From NCBI RefSeq assembly GCF_002224225.1, contig NZ_NJGG01000003.1, forward strand, positions 186,001 to 250,000: DNA of 64,000 nucleotides, written 5' to 3'. How positions within the stretch are numbered: the stretch's first letter is position 1; each line of letters starts with the position of its first letter. The notes under the pieces are model-generated. The model saw only the letters and a program-made list of their open reading frames with translations, was not told where the DNA came from and ran no database searches. Below, piece by piece: positions 22,942 to 33,072 of this stretch. A program made the position numbers and the translations under genes. This DNA is from Polynucleobacter cosmopolitanus (GTDB lineage: Bacteria; Pseudomonadota; Gammaproteobacteria; Burkholderiales; Burkholderiaceae).

Positions 22942-24141
22942 ATGAGACATATTTGCGTTCTTGGTTCAACAGGATCGATTGGGGTCAGCACACTGGATGT
23001 GATCCGAGCTCACCCTCATTTGTTCAAAGTTGAATCTTTAACAGCCCATTCAAATATCGAATTACTCGCAAAGCAATGCGAAGAATTCAAACCCAAAATG
23101 GTGGTGCTTGGTTCGGCAGATGTTGCTAATCGTTTGAATGCTCTATTGAAGACCATGGGCCTCAATATCTCGGTTGAACATGGAGCAGAGGCCTTGGTCA
23201 CTGCCTCAACACTGACCTCCGTTGATACGGTGATGGCGGCGATTGTTGGAGCAGCAGGTTTGCTACCAACCATTGAAGCGGCCAAATTAGGTAAGCGAAT
23301 TTTATTGGCGAATAAAGAAGCTTTGGTGATGGCCGGCGATATCTTCATGTCGGCAGTAGCTAGCAGCGGTGCTGAGCTCTTGCCAATAGACAGTGAGCAC
23401 AATGCAATTTATCAATGTTTGCCTGATGCAAACACTTCTAATGGTGGCTCTCGAGGTAAATACGCATCCTTGGGCGTTAAAGAGATTTTGTTGACCGCCT
23501 CAGGTGGCCCATTCAGAAATCATTCTTTGGATCAATTGAAAGAAGTGACGCCTGATCAGGCTTGCGCCCATCCAAACTGGGTCATGGGACGAAAAATTTC
23601 TGTTGATTCAGCCACCATGATGAACAAAGGTTTAGAGGTGATTGAAGCACATCATCTATTTGGGTTACCTTCTGAACAGATCAAGGTCTTAATTCATCCG
23701 CAAAGCGTGGTTCATTCGATGGTCAGATACATCGATGGATCGGTGATTGCACAACTTGGTCAACCCGATATGAAAACACCCATCGCTTATGGTTTGGGTT
23801 GGCCTTTAAGAATCGATGCTGGTGTCAAAGAATTAGATTTTGCAACGGCTCATGACTTGAGTTTTGAGCCTGTGGATTTGCAGCGTTTTCCTTGCCTGTC
23901 TCTGAGTTACCAAGCTTTAGCTGTTGGTGGCTTGTCACCAACCATATTGAATGCTGCCAATGAGGTTGCGGTTGATGCTTTCTTGAACCATCGGATTCGG
24001 TTCACACAGATTGCTGAATTGGTTGAGCGAGTTTTAGATCAAACACAGGTGATTGGCGCAATGAGCCTTGAGGGGATTCTTGAAGCTGATAAAACGGCTC
24101 GTCAGCATGCGCAATTGATGGTCAAAGGGTTGAACATATGA
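22942..24141 (+). CDS. dxr: 1-deoxy-D-xylulose 5-phosphate reductoisomerase
   Basis: Second enzyme of the MEP isoprenoid pathway; converts DXP to MEP with NADPH. 399 residues. N-terminal NADPH motif GSTGSIG, LLANKEALVMAG, the metal-binding DSEHNAIYQ, and the substrate region SATMMNKGLE. It supplies precursors used by uppS two genes upstream. Stop overlaps the rseP start (ATGA). Confidence 0.97.
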   Translation: MRHICVLGSTGSIGVSTLDVIRAHPHLFKVESLTAHSNIELLAKQCEEFKPKMVVLGSADVANRLNALLKTMGLNISVEHGAEALVTASTLTSVDTVMAAIVGAAGLLPTIEAAKLGKRILLANKEALVMAGDIFMSAVASSGAELLPIDSEHNAIYQCLPDANTSNGGSRGKYASLGVKEILLTASGGPFRNHSLDQLKEVTPDQACAHPNWVMGRKISVDSATMMNKGLEVIEAHHLFGLPSEQIKVLIHPQSVVHSMVRYIDGSVIAQLGQPDMKTPIAYGLGWPLRIDAGVKELDFATAHDLSFEPVDLQRFPCLSLSYQALAVGGLSPTILNAANEVAVDAFLNHRIRFTQIAELVERVLDQTQVIGAMSLEGILEADKTARQHAQLMVKGLNI

Positions 24142-25208
24142 CCGTGATTTGGAGTTTATTAGCATTTTTGGTGGCTTTGGGCTTATTGGTGAGCTTTCAT
24201 GAGTATGGCCATTACAGTGCCGCCAGAATCTGCGGCGTCAAAGTATTGAGATTTTCTGTTGGGTTTGGCAAAACCATTTGGACTTATCAAAAAACACCAG
24301 ATTCCACAGAGTGGGCATTGAGTAGTTTGCCTTTGGGTGGTTACGTCAAAATGGATGAAGATTCATTTAGAAGCCAAAAACTGTGGAAGAGGTCTTTCAT
24401 CGTGGCTGCTGGTCCGTTGGCCAACTTTATTCTTGCGATCATCTTTTTGACCATCTTGTTTGCCTCTGGCGTTCCTCAAATACCTTCTAAATTGGTGGAG
24501 CCTGACAAAGCCACCGTTGCCTATGAAGCGGGTGTTTTTGGTGGAGATACGGTGGTTGGCTGGAAATCGGAGGGAGATGACTCATTTCGGTCTATTGCTA
24601 GCTGGAATCAGCTCAGATGGCGCTTGATGGACGCTGTGACCAGCTCTGAAGGCTTTATTCTTAAGGTAAAAACTTCCCAAGGTATTACGCAAGATGTTGT
24701 TTTTAAAACAGAAAAAATGCCAATTCTGACCCCAGATACTGATCCATTAGCAAAATTGGGTATCAAACCTGACGTTAGTGAGCCAATAGGCATTTTTGAG
24801 CTCAAATTAGATATTTTTGAGGCGATTGGCGTCGCAAGTGAGCGGGTTTGGGATATCAGCACTATTTCAGTGCGGATGTTGGTGGGAATATTCACCGGTG
24901 AATCCTCGATCAAGCAGATTGGGGGCCCTCTGAGCATTGCAGATATGGCAGGTAAAACAGCTCAAGTTGGCTGGCAGTCTTATTTGGGCTTTTTGGCGAT
25001 GATCAGTATCAGCCTTGGTATCTTGAATTTGATTCCATTACCCATGCTAGATGGTGGTCAGCTACTGTATGATGCATGGGAATTGCTGTCTGGTAAGCGT
25101 GTTTCAGATGGCGTTCAAAATGTATTGCAAAGAGTTGGTATGGGTAGCCTTCTATTTTTGACTATATTGGCTTTGTTTAACGATATTTCTAGATTGTTTT
25201 TACGTTGA
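24138..25208 (+). CDS. rseP: RseP-type site-2 intramembrane protease, short form
   Basis: Zinc protease that cleaves transmembrane segments of regulatory proteins such as the anti-sigma factor RseA and leftover signal peptides. 356 residues, about 95 fewer than E. coli RseP (450). Active site HEYGH (His21, Glu22, His25) in helix 1 and LDG (Asp305) in helix 3 are intact. A stretch at about 115-220 matches the first periplasmic PDZ (WNQLRWRLMD, then DPLAKLGIKP), but then the sequence passes directly to the region before helix 3. The second PDZ appears to be absent. The usual His of LDGGH is Gln here. Position before bamA is standard. Confidence 0.9.
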   Translation: MTVIWSLLAFLVALGLLVSFHEYGHYSAARICGVKVLRFSVGFGKTIWTYQKTPDSTEWALSSLPLGGYVKMDEDSFRSQKLWKRSFIVAAGPLANFILAIIFLTILFASGVPQIPSKLVEPDKATVAYEAGVFGGDTVVGWKSEGDDSFRSIASWNQLRWRLMDAVTSSEGFILKVKTSQGITQDVVFKTEKMPILTPDTDPLAKLGIKPDVSEPIGIFELKLDIFEAIGVASERVWDISTISVRMLVGIFTGESSIKQIGGPLSIADMAGKTAQVGWQSYLGFLAMISISLGILNLIPLPMLDGGQLLYDAWELLSGKRVSDGVQNVLQRVGMGSLLFLTILALFNDISRLFLR

Positions 25209-27529
25209 AAATACATAATAAATTTATTAAGACGCCATTGGCTGCTATCGCTGTCAGTTTGCTTTCTGCTCCTTTAATGGCGGCTGATCCATTTGTGGTG
25301 AAAGATATCCGCGTTGAAGGTTTGCAGCGCGTAGAACCAGGCACAATTTTTAGTTATTTACCGGTGAGAGTTGGCGAAACTTTTACTGATGACAAGGGTG
25401 CTGATGCAATTCGTGCTCTTTATAACACCGGCTTTTTTAAAGATGTGAAAGTTGAATCTGATGGCCAAGTTTTGGTTGTTAGGGTTGAGGAAAGACCAAC
25501 CTTAGCTTCAGTTGACTTTACTGGTCTTAAAGAGTTTGACAAAGATGCTCTAAAAAAATCGCTGAGAGCAGCAGGCGTTGCTGATGGACGTTATTTTGAC
25601 AAGTCCATTATTGAAAAAGCAGAACAGGAATTAAAGAAACAATATGTTTCAAGAGGTTTTTATAAAGCCGAAATTAAAACAACAGTTACTCCCGTTGATA
25701 GAAATAGAGTGGCAGTAGTATTTAATGTCGAGGAAGATGAAATCTCTAAGATTAAATCTATCAGCATTAATGGACTTCAAAACTTTAAAGAATCTGCATT
25801 GCTTGATGAAATGCAATTGTCCCAAGGTAATTGGCTGTCTTGGTACACAAAGAACAATTTGTATTCAAAACAAAAGTTGGTGGCCGATCTAGAATCAATT
25901 AGATCTTTCTATTTGACCAGGGGTTACTTGGAGTTCAGCATAGAGTCAACTCAAGTATCTATTTCCCCCGATAAAACTGGTATCTATCTGAGCATCAACG
26001 TAAAAGAAGGTGTTCAATACAAGGTTTCAAGTATCAAGCTGGCGGGCGAGTTACTCGGTAAAGAAGATGATCTCAATAAACTCTTACAGTTAAAGCCTGG
26101 CGATATATTCTCCTCGAGTAAATTAACAGCCTCTACCATTGCCATGGCTGATAAATTAGGTGCCTATGGTTACGCGTTTGCTGCGATGACTCCAAGTACA
26201 GATCTAAATAAAGAAGCTCAGCTTGTCGACTTAACTCTAACTGTGGATCCTGGAAAAAGAATCTACGTTAGAAAAATCAATGTCACAGGTAACAACAAAA
26301 CACGTGATGAAGTTATCAGAAGAGAAATTCGACAGTTAGAAAGCTCATGGTATGACAGTGAGAAATTAAAGCTATCAAAAGACCGTATTAATAGAACTGG
26401 TCACTTCACAGAAGTTGATATCAGTAACGAGGAAATTTCAAATTCAACAGATCAAATTGATGTCAATGTCAAAGTTGCAGAGAAACCGACTGGATCTTTG
26501 AGTCTGGGCGCTGGATTTTCATCCACAGACAAGTTAATTTTGAGCGCAGGTATCTCTCAAGAAAACGTTTTTGGTACCGGCACCAGTCTTGGACTTAATT
26601 TAAATACCGGCAAAACAGCTAGAACTTTAGCAATTTCTAGCTATGACCCATATTTTACTGAAGATGGTATTAGTCGATTTACTGATATCTATACCAGAAG
26701 TAGCATGCCACTTTATTACGCAGGTGATACTCAATATAAAGTTCAATCAACCGGTACCAACTTCAAGCTAGGCGTTCCCTATTCAGAAGTGGACCGTGTT
26801 TTCTTTGGCATAGGTGTTGAACAATTAAAAATGACATCCTCTGTCAATACTCCACTTGCATATCAGGAGTATCTAAGAGAGTACGGCGAAACAAGTCTTA
26901 ACGTTCCATTAACGCTTGGATGGGCCAGAGACGGTCGTGACAGTGCCTTAATACCAAGTCGCGGAACATACCAACAAGTGAGTGTGGAGTTAGGTACAAG
27001 CTTAGGAGACTTACAGTTTTACAGAGCTTTCTACCAACATCAATACTTTTTCCCGGTCTTTAAGGGCAACGTGATTGCATTGAACGGTGAGGTTGGATAT
27101 GGTGACACTTATAACAATAAAACCTTCCCAATCACGAAAAATTATTATGTGGGTGGTATCGGTTCTGTAAGGGGTTATGAACCAGGATCACTTGGACCTC
27201 AAACCTCTCAAGTTTATCCAGGAACAAGCATACCAACTGGTGTGACTAGTCCAACTGGAGGTTCATCTAAGTTAGTTCTCAACGGCGAATACACATTCCC
27301 TGTTCCTGGTTCTGGCGTTGATAAAACTTTACGTTTATTTGGGTTTGTTGATGCCGGTAACGTATTCGATGGCACAATTGAGTTGTCTCAGTTAAGAAAG
27401 TCTTACGGATTTGGTCTATCTTGGATCTCTCCACTAGGACCGCTAAAATTTAGCTATGCATTACCGCTCAACAGTAAGCCTGAAGATAGGTTGCAAAGAT
27501 TTCAGTTCCAAATTGGTACCGCTTTTTAA
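25205..27529 (+). CDS. bamA: Outer membrane protein assembly factor BamA
   Basis: Core of the BAM complex that folds beta-barrel proteins into the outer membrane. 774 residues: signal peptide (about 1-27), five POTRA domains (about 28-430), then an Omp85 beta barrel. The L6 loop motif reads VRGY, an accepted variant of VRGF, and the protein ends in Phe as barrel proteins do. The start is a TTG that overlaps the rseP stop (TTGA) with no clear ribosome site; it is chosen because only it gives a complete signal peptide, so coupling to rseP translation is likely. Confidence 0.96.
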   Translation: MKIHNKFIKTPLAAIAVSLLSAPLMAADPFVVKDIRVEGLQRVEPGTIFSYLPVRVGETFTDDKGADAIRALYNTGFFKDVKVESDGQVLVVRVEERPTLASVDFTGLKEFDKDALKKSLRAAGVADGRYFDKSIIEKAEQELKKQYVSRGFYKAEIKTTVTPVDRNRVAVVFNVEEDEISKIKSISINGLQNFKESALLDEMQLSQGNWLSWYTKNNLYSKQKLVADLESIRSFYLTRGYLEFSIESTQVSISPDKTGIYLSINVKEGVQYKVSSIKLAGELLGKEDDLNKLLQLKPGDIFSSSKLTASTIAMADKLGAYGYAFAAMTPSTDLNKEAQLVDLTLTVDPGKRIYVRKINVTGNNKTRDEVIRREIRQLESSWYDSEKLKLSKDRINRTGHFTEVDISNEEISNSTDQIDVNVKVAEKPTGSLSLGAGFSSTDKLILSAGISQENVFGTGTSLGLNLNTGKTARTLAISSYDPYFTEDGISRFTDIYTRSSMPLYYAGDTQYKVQSTGTNFKLGVPYSEVDRVFFGIGVEQLKMTSSVNTPLAYQEYLREYGETSLNVPLTLGWARDGRDSALIPSRGTYQQVSVELGTSLGDLQFYRAFYQHQYFFPVFKGNVIALNGEVGYGDTYNNKTFPITKNYYVGGIGSVRGYEPGSLGPQTSQVYPGTSIPTGVTSPTGGSSKLVLNGEYTFPVPGSGVDKTLRLFGFVDAGNVFDGTIELSQLRKSYGFGLSWISPLGPLKFSYALPLNSKPEDRLQRFQFQIGTAF

Positions 27530-27547
27530 TACTTGAAGGATGTATTT

Positions 27548-28084
27548 ATGAATTGTCTTACTACAAAGTTTTTTCAACTATCTGTCATTTCAGGCTTGGC
27601 ATTGGGCGCTTTTTCAACCCAAGTAGCTGCTGCCGATGATAAAGATTTCAGTGGCCGCATTGGTGTTATCAATTCTGAAAGAATTTTTAAAGACTCTAAC
27701 CTAGCAAAAGCCAGTCAAACAAAATTGCAAAGTGAGTTTGCAAAGCGTGAAAAAGATTTGCGTGATGAGGCTCAGAAGATTAAAACAGCGGCAGAGCGCT
27801 TAGATAAAGATGCGGCAGTGATGTCAGATACGGATCGTGTCCGTCGTCAGCGTGAATTAGCTGATTCTGATCGCGAGCTTCAACGCAAACAAAGAGAGTT
27901 CACGGAAGATGTGAACCAGAGAAGTTTTGAAGAGCGCTCAAAGATTGCACAAAAAGCCAATCAAGCTCTTAAAGCCGTTGCAGAGCAAAGAAAGCTTGAT
28001 TTGATTGTTCAAGAAGCTGCTTATGTGAATCCAAAGATTGATGTCACAGAAGACGTGATCAAAGCGCTTAATAACTTACGTTAA
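27548..28084 (+). CDS. skp: Periplasmic chaperone Skp/OmpH
   Basis: Holds unfolded outer-membrane proteins in the periplasm on their way to BamA. 178 residues: signal peptide ending near VAAAD (about residue 30), then GRIGVINSERIF, and a long charged coiled coil that forms the tentacles. The frame is open to a TTG at 27533, but ATG 27548 has AAGGA seven bases upstream (27536-27540). Directly follows bamA. Confidence 0.94.
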   Translation: MNCLTTKFFQLSVISGLALGAFSTQVAAADDKDFSGRIGVINSERIFKDSNLAKASQTKLQSEFAKREKDLRDEAQKIKTAAERLDKDAAVMSDTDRVRRQRELADSDRELQRKQREFTEDVNQRSFEERSKIAQKANQALKAVAEQRKLDLIVQEAAYVNPKIDVTEDVIKALNNLR

Positions 28085-28100
28085 TTATTAAGAGATTCAT

Positions 28101-29168
28101 ATGCCATCGATTGCTGAGTTAGCCGAACGCTATTCGGCTCGCTTAGCGGGCAAGGGAGATCGGCTTGTCTCTGGCTTAGCGCCTCTCACTCAAGCCAATG
28201 ACTCTCAACTGGCTTTTCTTGCAAACCCTCTGTATCGCAACGACGCGCTTATCAGTCAAGCCGCCGGGTTGATTGTTTCAGAAGTTGATCATGCATTCTT
28301 GCAAGAACACTCAGCAGATAAAAATAGAACTTATTTGGTCACAAAGAATCCATACGCCTTGTTTGCGCGGATTGCCCAAGAATTTGCAAAATCTACAGCC
28401 CCCAGCTATTTACCTGGCATCCACCCAAGCGCAGTGATTGAGGCTGGTGCAACAGTGGCTCCTTCAGCCCATATTGGACCTCTGTGTCATGTGGTCAAAG
28501 GCGCTACGATTGGTGAAAGATCAGTGCTTGTGTCACAAGTTCATATTGGCGCCAATGTCTCTATAGGCACTGATGCCTTGATTTACCCCAACGTTTCAAT
28601 TTATGAAAATTGCCAATTGGGTGATCGTAATGTCATCCACAGTGGCACAGTGATTGGCTCGGATGGTTTTGGTTTTGCGCCAGATCTTGCTGCCGGTGAG
28701 TGGGTCAAAGTGCCACAAACTGGTCGCGTGGTCATTGGTCACGATGTAGAAATTGGATCGAATACATCGGTCGACCGTGGTGCCATGGCTGATACAAAAA
28801 TTGATGATGGTTGCAAGATTGATAACCTGGTTCAGATTGCGCACAACGTTCATGTGGGTGCTTTATCAGTGATCGCAGGTAATACTGCGGTGGCAGGCAG
28901 TGTGACCATTGGCAAGATGTGCATGATCGGTGGGTCAAGCAGTATCGCTGGGCATTTGAACATCGCTGATCGAAGCACTATTTCAGGGGGCACAACTATC
29001 ATTCGTTCGATTGATACCCCAGGTCAGCATTTCACCAGCATTTTCCCCATGTTGCCTCATGCAGATTGGGAAAAGAATGCTGCTATTTTGCGCGGCTTGG
29101 ATAAAATGCGGCAAAAGATCAAAGATTTAGAAAAGCAGATTCAAAGTATCACTGCTGATAAGAAATAA
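28101..29168 (+). CDS. lpxD: UDP-3-O-acylglucosamine N-acyltransferase LpxD
   Basis: Third step of lipid A synthesis; adds the second 3-hydroxyacyl chain. 355 residues: a small N-terminal uridine-binding domain, a left-handed beta helix of hexapeptide repeats (about 105-310) with the catalytic His region NLVQIAHNVHVG, and a C-terminal helix. Stands in the standard order before fabZ and lpxA. Confidence 0.97.
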   Translation: MPSIAELAERYSARLAGKGDRLVSGLAPLTQANDSQLAFLANPLYRNDALISQAAGLIVSEVDHAFLQEHSADKNRTYLVTKNPYALFARIAQEFAKSTAPSYLPGIHPSAVIEAGATVAPSAHIGPLCHVVKGATIGERSVLVSQVHIGANVSIGTDALIYPNVSIYENCQLGDRNVIHSGTVIGSDGFGFAPDLAAGEWVKVPQTGRVVIGHDVEIGSNTSVDRGAMADTKIDDGCKIDNLVQIAHNVHVGALSVIAGNTAVAGSVTIGKMCMIGGSSSIAGHLNIADRSTISGGTTIIRSIDTPGQHFTSIFPMLPHADWEKNAAILRGLDKMRQKIKDLEKQIQSITADKK

Positions 29169-29192
29169 ACGTAAAAAGAGAAAAGGCCATTC

Positions 29193-29642
29193 ATGAGCGA
29201 GCTAGTAAATTTTGATATCAACCAAATCTTGAAGATGCTTCCGCATCGCTACCCATTTCTATTGGTTGATCGTGTGCTTGAATTAGAGGCTGGCCAACGT
29301 GTGAAGGCACTGAAAAATGTGACCATGAACGAACCTCATTTCACAGGTCACTTCCCAGAATTTCCAGTGATGCCAGGTGTTTTGATTCTGGAAGCTTTGG
29401 CCCAAACAGCTGCATTGCTCACATTTGGTCAAGATTCAGTCGATGATTCAGTTTATTTCTTTGTCGGTATTGATAACGCCCGCTTTAAAAGACCAGTGAC
29501 ACCAGGTGATCAATTGATTTTGAATGCATCGATTGAAAGATTCAAGGGCGGCATTTGGAAATTCAAGACATTTGCCACAGTCAATGATGTGGTTGTGACT
29601 GAGGCAGATTTGATGTGCACAATTCGTAAAAAGGAAGCCTAA
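29193..29642 (+). CDS. fabZ: 3-hydroxyacyl-ACP dehydratase FabZ
   Basis: Hotdog-fold dehydratase of fatty acid elongation. 149 residues; catalytic His53 and Glu67 lie in the family stretch [20 protein letters not shown]. It competes with LpxA for 3-hydroxyacyl-ACP, so its place among lpx genes links membrane phospholipid and lipid A flux. One base separates it from lpxA. Confidence 0.98.
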   Translation: MSELVNFDINQILKMLPHRYPFLLVDRVLELEAGQRVKALKNVTMNEPHFTGHFPEFPVMPGVLILEALAQTAALLTFGQDSVDDSVYFFVGIDNARFKRPVTPGDQLILNASIERFKGGIWKFKTFATVNDVVVTEADLMCTIRKKEA

Positions 29643-29643
29643 G

Positions 29644-30444
29644 ATGGCTTTGATTCACCCTAGCGCAATCATCGACCCAAAAGCAGAAATTGCTGAAGAT
29701 GTAGAGATTGGTCCTTATGCAGTGATTGGTCCAAACGTCGTTATTGGGCGTAAAACTCAAATTGGTGCTCACACAGTGGTTGAGGGCCATACAAGCATTG
29801 GTTCTGAAAACAGAATTGGTCACTTCGCATCTGTGGGTGGCGCACCTCAGGATATGAAATACCGAGGCGAGCCAACCAAGTTAGTGATTGGTGATCGTAA
29901 TTTAATTCGTGAATTCACAACTTTACACACTGGCACCATCCAAGATCAAGGCATCACCAAGATTGGTAATGACAATTGGATCATGGCTTATGTTCATATT
30001 GCCCATGATTGCGTGGTTGGTAACAACACAATCTTCTCCAATAATGCACAAATTGCTGGTCACGTTCATGTCGGTGATTGGGCTATTTTGGGGGGTATGT
30101 GTGGCGTGCACCAGTTTGTGCGAATTGGTGAGCATTCAATGATTGGTGGCGCATCCAAATTAGTACAGGATCTTCCGCCTTATGTGATTGCATCTGGTGC
30201 AGTTGCAGAGCCTCATGGTTTGAATGCTGAAGGCTTAAAGCGCCGAGGTTTTAGCCATGAGTCGATCACTGCTTTAAGACAAGCTTATAAATTGTTATAC
30301 AAGCAAAATCTGAGTTTTGAAGATGCTAAAAAAGCCATTGCAGACTTGGCTGCAGAAAAACAATCAACAGAAGCTGAGACGGCAGAGAAACTAAACATAT
30401 TCCATGACTTTATCGCCGCTTCACAGCGCGGCATTGCCCGCTAA
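29644..30444 (+). CDS. lpxA: UDP-N-acetylglucosamine acyltransferase LpxA
   Basis: First step of lipid A synthesis. 266 residues, the usual length; N-terminal left-handed beta helix of hexapeptide repeats with the catalytic His in YVHIAHDC (near residue 122) and GGMCGVHQF, followed by a helical C-terminal domain. Ends inside the lpxB reading frame. Confidence 0.98.
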   Translation: MALIHPSAIIDPKAEIAEDVEIGPYAVIGPNVVIGRKTQIGAHTVVEGHTSIGSENRIGHFASVGGAPQDMKYRGEPTKLVIGDRNLIREFTTLHTGTIQDQGITKIGNDNWIMAYVHIAHDCVVGNNTIFSNNAQIAGHVHVGDWAILGGMCGVHQFVRIGEHSMIGGASKLVQDLPPYVIASGAVAEPHGLNAEGLKRRGFSHESITALRQAYKLLYKQNLSFEDAKKAIADLAAEKQSTEAETAEKLNIFHDFIAASQRGIAR

Positions 30445-31612
30445 TCATTTGACAGAAAACGCATATCTTGCATGTGTGGCTGGAGAGCCATCGGGGGATA
30501 TGCTCGCTGCCAGTGTTCTGCAAGCAATTCAAGAATCTTCAGAATTAGCAGGGCTTAAGACTCGCGGTATTGGTGGCCCCAAAATGGTGGCCACTGGTTT
30601 TGAAGCAATGTGGCCGATGGAAACTTTGGCTGTGCGTGGTTACGTTGAAGCCATCAAGCAATTACCAGCAATTCTTTCAGTCAGAAATGCTTTGATCAAA
30701 GAGTTAAGCTTGCATCCACCCAAAGCATTTTTGGGTATTGATGCACCAGACTTTAATTTAGGTGTTGAAAAGAAACTCAAGGCTGCAGGTATTCCAACGA
30801 TTCATTTCATCAGCCCATCTATTTGGGCTTGGCGTGGTGGTCGCATCAAAGGCATCAAAGAGTCTGTAGACCATATGCTTTGCATCTTTCCATTTGAAAC
30901 AGCTATTTATGAAAAGGCTGGTATCAAAGCGACTTATGTTGGTCATCCTTTGGCGTCGAGTATTCCGATGGTGCCCGATTCATCAGGGGCTAAGGCAAAG
31001 TTAAATATTCAAACAGGAAATGCTTTGGTGGCAGTTTTACCAGGTAGTCGTCAATCAGAAATTAATTTGATTGGACCTGGATTCTTTGATGCCATTGCGC
31101 AGATGTTCATTCAATACAAGCAGGGCATTGAATTTGTGGTGCCGGTGGCAACTCCTGCTTTAAAGCCAGCCATTCAAGCCATGGCCAAGAAACTTTTAGA
31201 GCAACATCCCGGCATTATTTTGCACTTGTTAGATGGCCAAGCAAGCTTGGCGTTAGAAGCTGCTGATGTGGTTTTAATTGCTAGTGGTACCGCGACCCTG
31301 GAAGCAGCTCTATGGAAAAAACCCATGGTGATCTCTTATAAGGTCCCAGCTATTACTGCTTGGATCATGAAGCGTCAGGCTTATTTACCTTATGTGGGAT
31401 TGCCGAATATCTTGGCACAAGAGTTCATTGTTCCAGAGCTGTTGCAAGAAGCCGCCACACCTCAAGCTTTAGCAACAGCCACCTTGAATTGGCTCGATAA
31501 GCCACAAGAAGCGGCTCGTTTGAAAGAGCGTTTTACTGAAATGCATCAATCATTGCTCATGCCAACAGGGGCCTTGGTAGCCAAGGTCATAGCGGAAATC
31601 ATCAATGACTGA
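30404..31612 (+). CDS. lpxB: Lipid A disaccharide synthase LpxB
   Basis: Glycosyltransferase family 19 enzyme that joins lipid X and UDP-diacylglucosamine. 402 residues from the ATG at 30404; N-terminal [12 protein letters not shown] motif, then PSIWAWR and the GSRQSEI stretch. This start overlaps lpxA by 41 bases. A TTG at 30449, just after the lpxA stop, would also keep the whole domain; neither has a good ribosome site. Overlaps rnhB by eight bases. Confidence 0.95.
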   Translation: MTLSPLHSAALPANHLTENAYLACVAGEPSGDMLAASVLQAIQESSELAGLKTRGIGGPKMVATGFEAMWPMETLAVRGYVEAIKQLPAILSVRNALIKELSLHPPKAFLGIDAPDFNLGVEKKLKAAGIPTIHFISPSIWAWRGGRIKGIKESVDHMLCIFPFETAIYEKAGIKATYVGHPLASSIPMVPDSSGAKAKLNIQTGNALVAVLPGSRQSEINLIGPGFFDAIAQMFIQYKQGIEFVVPVATPALKPAIQAMAKKLLEQHPGIILHLLDGQASLALEAADVVLIASGTATLEAALWKKPMVISYKVPAITAWIMKRQAYLPYVGLPNILAQEFIVPELLQEAATPQALATATLNWLDKPQEAARLKERFTEMHQSLLMPTGALVAKVIAEIIND

Positions 31613-32243
31613 TTGGAATGCACCCAACCCGCTTTATCAGTGGACCTGTGGTGTGGATGAAGCAGGTCGAGGCCCCTTAGCTGGCTCTGTCGTTGCTGCA
31701 GCAGTGGTGCTTGATCCAGCAAAACCCATTACTGGATTAAAAGATTCAAAAAAGCTCACAGCCAAAGTTCGTGAAGAGTTATATGACATCATCATCAGAG
31801 ATTCAAAAGCCTGGTGCATCGCAGAAGCGAGTGCTATAGAAATTGATTCAATCAATATTTTGCAAGCCACGATGCTGGCCATGAAGCGCGCTATAGAAGG
31901 ATTAGAGAAAACCTTGGGTCGCTTGCCTGATAGGGCATTGATTGATGGTAATCGTTGTCCCAAAGTTAATATTTCCATGGAAGCGATTGTTAAGGGCGAT
32001 AGCAAAGTGGTTGCTATTTCAGCCGCATCGATTTTGGCCAAGGTCACCAGAGATCGAGATATGCAAGCTTTGCATGATGCTTATCCTGTTTATGGTTTTA
32101 ATCAACACATGGGGTATCCAACACCTATTCATCTTGAGTCTTTAAAACTTCACGGTCCATGTCCAGAGCATCGTAAAACATTCGGCCCAGTAAGGCTGGT
32201 GATTGAAACCAAAGGCAACTTAGGGGAAACTAAGCTCCTATGA
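31605..32243 (+). CDS. rnhB: Ribonuclease HII
   Basis: Cleaves RNA in RNA-DNA hybrids and at single ribonucleotides. 212 residues. Active-site Asp18-Glu19 in the [13 protein letters not shown] signature, with the further acidic residue in ALIDGN. Placed after lpxB as in most proteobacteria; overlaps the next gene by four bases (ATGA). Confidence 0.97.
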   Translation: MTDWNAPNPLYQWTCGVDEAGRGPLAGSVVAAAVVLDPAKPITGLKDSKKLTAKVREELYDIIIRDSKAWCIAEASAIEIDSINILQATMLAMKRAIEGLEKTLGRLPDRALIDGNRCPKVNISMEAIVKGDSKVVAISAASILAKVTRDRDMQALHDAYPVYGFNQHMGYPTPIHLESLKLHGPCPEHRKTFGPVRLVIETKGNLGETKLL

Positions 32244-33058
32244 AAGACGCCAAACATTTAAGTTCTGCCGATAACCCCTTGATCAAGAGACTTAAAGTCT
32301 TGCTAGAAGGGGGAGCTAAAGCCAATAAAACCAGACAAGAACTTGGTCTGGCCGTCTTGGAAGGGGTACATTTAGCGCAAGCTTGGTTGGGATCTGAGGA
32401 TTTGGTGGAGTTATTCACGACCGAATCAGGTCTTCAGCAAGCAGAAATTGCTGCTGTCATTGATATGCAATTGGCAGTAGTGCCGAACACTGATCTATAC
32501 ATCCTAGACGATGCTTTATGGAAGAAGATTTCTGATTTAGAAAATGGTCCGCCACTCATGGCATGCGTCAGGATTCCAAAATATGACTTTCCTATGAATC
32601 AAAGTGAGGATATTTTGATTTTGGACGGCATTCAGGACGCTGGTAATGTTGGCTCAATGATGAGAACTGCAGCTGCAGCGGGCTTAAGTTATGTGGTGTG
32701 TTTAAAAGGTACTGCACAAGCTTGGTCGCCCAAAGTTTTAAGGGCTGCCATGGGAGCTCATCGTCATTTGAAAATATTTGAAGCGTGGACTCTCAACAAT
32801 ATCCGAGAAAAAATCAAATTACCCTTGATTGCAACCAGCTTGATGGCTGATCATGATCTTTATGACTTAGGTGATGAGTTACTTGAACCCCATGCTTGGG
32901 TCTTTGGTAATGAGGGAGGGGGGATTCACCCAGAACTTTTAGCTATTTCAAGATCTGTGTTAATTCCTCAAGATCCCTGCATTGAGTCGCTGAATGTTGG
33001 AGCTGCTGCCGCAGTTTGTTTATTTGAAATGCGCAGGGTTCGCAGAGACCTTAAATAA
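32240..33058 (+). CDS. TrmH/SpoU-family RNA 2'-O-methyltransferase
   Basis: SPOUT-fold, SAM-dependent ribose methyltransferase. 272 residues with an N-terminal RNA-binding part and the C-terminal knot: motif 1 [17 protein letters not shown], motif 2 [13 protein letters not shown], motif 3 [19 protein letters not shown]. The target (rRNA or tRNA) cannot be told from sequence; RlmB-like is one possibility. Last gene of the long run that starts at rpsB; convergent with ppsR. Confidence 0.92.
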   Translation: MKDAKHLSSADNPLIKRLKVLLEGGAKANKTRQELGLAVLEGVHLAQAWLGSEDLVELFTTESGLQQAEIAAVIDMQLAVVPNTDLYILDDALWKKISDLENGPPLMACVRIPKYDFPMNQSEDILILDGIQDAGNVGSMMRTAAAAGLSYVVCLKGTAQAWSPKVLRAAMGAHRHLKIFEAWTLNNIREKIKLPLIATSLMADHDLYDLGDELLEPHAWVFGNEGGGIHPELLAISRSVLIPQDPCIESLNVGAAAAVCLFEMRRVRRDLK

Positions 33059-33072
33059 AAATCGGTGTTTCT

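Noticed and set aside
31637..32047. 136-codon minus-strand frame inside rnhB
   Set aside because: Antisense of a clear rnhB gene with no family features.
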